A stretch of DNA of 64,000 nucleotides, taken from positions 1 to 64,000 of the forward strand of contig DTTX01000057.1 in assembly GCA_012964435.1 (NCBI GenBank), read 5' to 3'. A program made the position numbers and the translations under genes. Origin of the DNA: Mesonia sp. Its GTDB lineage: Bacteria > Bacteroidota > Bacteroidia > Flavobacteriales > Flavobacteriaceae. The notes beneath the pieces are model-generated. The model ran no database searches. It was given only the letters and a program-made list of their open reading frames with translations, and was not told where the DNA came from. Shown here one piece after another: positions 63,105 to 64,000 of the stretch. The number at the start of each line of letters is the position of its first letter. Position 1 is the stretch's first letter.

Positions 63105-64000
63105 GCTTCTACTCTTTTTATGGCTTTTTCGATCGTGGCTTCATCTACACAAAGGGAAAACCGAATGTAACCTTCGCCGGCGCTACCAAACACGGTTCCC
63201 GGTGCGGCAAACAAATGATGCTTTTGCAAAATATGTTCTGAAAATTCTTCTGAAGTTTTAAATGTATCAGGGATTTTTGCCCAAACGAACATCCCTACTA
63301 AATCACGATCTTCTAACTGGCAATCCAGTTTTTCTGCTAATTCGATAATTTTTGTTCTTCGGTTTTTATATAAAAAATCTAAGTTTTTAAACCAATCATC
63401 ATTTTCTTTCAATGCCAGCGCAGCGCCTAACTGAAGAGGCAAAAACATTCCGCTATCCATATTACTTTTTACCTTTAAAATATGCTGTAAGTTTTCTTGG
63501 CTTCCTAAAACCGCTCCCACTCGCCAACCGGCCATATTAAAAGTTTTACTCACCGAATTGAGTTCTAATCCTACTTCTTTAGCTCCGGGATATGCCAATA
63601 AACTCTCCGGATTGTCATTCAGAATAAAACTATACGGGTTATCATTGATCAACAAAATATTGTGCTTTTTGGCAAATGCGATTGCGTCATGAAAAAGATA
63701 CTGACTCGCTTTTACGCCCGTCGGCATATGCGGGTAATTGAGCCACATCATTTTCACTTTGCTTAAATCTTGCTTTTCTAACTCGTGAAAGTTTGGTTGC
63801 CATTCCTGTTCTTCTTTCAACTCATAAAAAATCGGCTTTGCGCCCACCAATTTAGTCACCGAAGTATACGTAGGATAACCCGGATTCGGAATAAGCACCT
63901 CATCGCCTTCATTTAAAAACGCCATCGAAATATGCATAATCCCTTCTTTGCTTCCTAGTAAGGGTAAAATCTCTGTTGCCGGATTTACTTCTACCTGAAA
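63101..64000 (-). CDS. Class I/II aminotransferase, cut by the right window edge
   Basis: PLP-dependent aminotransferase. The reading frame has no stop up to base 64000, so the N-terminus lies beyond the window and the internal ATG at 63937 is not the start. Visible motifs are LPLLGSKEGI, NPGYPTY, NYPHMPTG, the NDNPYSF block, and SVSKTFNMAGWRVG with the PLP-binding lysine. The C-terminal LVGMFVWAKIP and the arginine block YIRFSLC are complete. It overlaps tyrA by 4 bp and is probably the aromatic or aspartate aminotransferase of the same pathway, as in other flavobacteria. Confidence 0.93.
   Translation of the reverse strand, partial: FQVEVNPATEILPLLGSKEGIMHISMAFLNEGDEVLIPNPGYPTYTSVTKLVGAKPIFYELKEEQEWQPNFHELEKQDLSKVKMMWLNYPHMPTGVKASQYLFHDAIAFAKKHNILLINDNPYSFILNDNPESLLAYPGAKEVGLELNSVSKTFNMAGWRVGAVLGSQENLQHILKVKSNMDSGMFLPLQLGAALALKENDDWFKNLDFLYKNRRTKIIELAEKLDCQLEDRDLVGMFVWAKIPDTFKTSEEFSEHILQKHHLFAAPGTVFGSAGEGYIRFSLCVDEATIEKAIKRVEA

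Overview
The window comes from a member of the Bacteroidota, almost certainly the family Flavobacteriaceae. The signs are a SusC/SusD pair, the gliding genes gldB and gldC, two secreted proteins with type IX (T9SS) C-terminal sorting tails, promoters with the Bacteroidota -7 element TAnnTTTG, AT-rich intergenic DNA and frequent GTG/TTG starts. A marine relative of Zunongwangia or Gramella would fit, but the genus is inference.

Region 1 (1-20.9 kb) is part of a polysaccharide utilisation locus for a rhamnose-containing, acetylated polymer, most likely rhamnogalacturonan I. It holds a rhamnulose-phosphate aldolase/dehydrogenase fusion, a GntR-type regulator, an operon of two acetylesterases and a GH2 enzyme, a double-headed CE12 lipoprotein, a rhamnose mutarotase, a broken sulfatase, a GH31 glycosidase and a SusC/SusD uptake pair. 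No lyase, GH28, GH105 or GH78 is visible, so the locus probably continues left of base 1. Four promoters here share a 16-bp motif (consensus CAGTACAGTACAGGAT on the coding strand), each exactly 21 bp upstream of a TAnnTTTG/A box. They appear to define one regulon tying intracellular rhamnose use to uptake and degradation.

Region 2 (21-37.5 kb) has a tRNA-Arg(UCG), a YqeY protein and the division and cell-wall cluster, transcribed leftward in the order mraZ-rsmH-ftsL-ftsI-murE-mraY-murD-ftsW-murG-murC-ftsQ-ftsA-ftsZ. Genes touch or overlap, seven use GTG or TTG starts, and 10-bp repeats upstream of mraZ look like an MraZ operator.

Region 3 (37.6-49.6 kb) is housekeeping: an alpha/beta hydrolase with the YihA GTPase, gldB/gldC with a small CxxC protein, nadE, a dnaG that lacks the zinc ligands, an ECF sigma factor with a probable anti-sigma and an outer-membrane protein, a polyprenyl synthase and two T9SS-tailed proteins.

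Region 4 (49.6-64 kb) holds rlmN, queA, aroA, a MazG-like hydrolase, two DUF3857/transglutaminase-like proteins (one without its catalytic Cys and His), dtd, rsgA, a secreted protein of unknown function, and an aromatic amino acid group (DAHP synthase-chorismate mutase fusion, prephenate dehydrogenase and an aminotransferase cut by the right edge).

Two things run across these regions. A repeat of about 90-110 bp with inverted ends occurs three times between co-directional genes, and in two copies its loop holds a second repeat family. The sulfatase is broken by a 26-bp insertion that forms, with its flanks, a 30-bp exact copy of part of the esterase gene 2 kb away.
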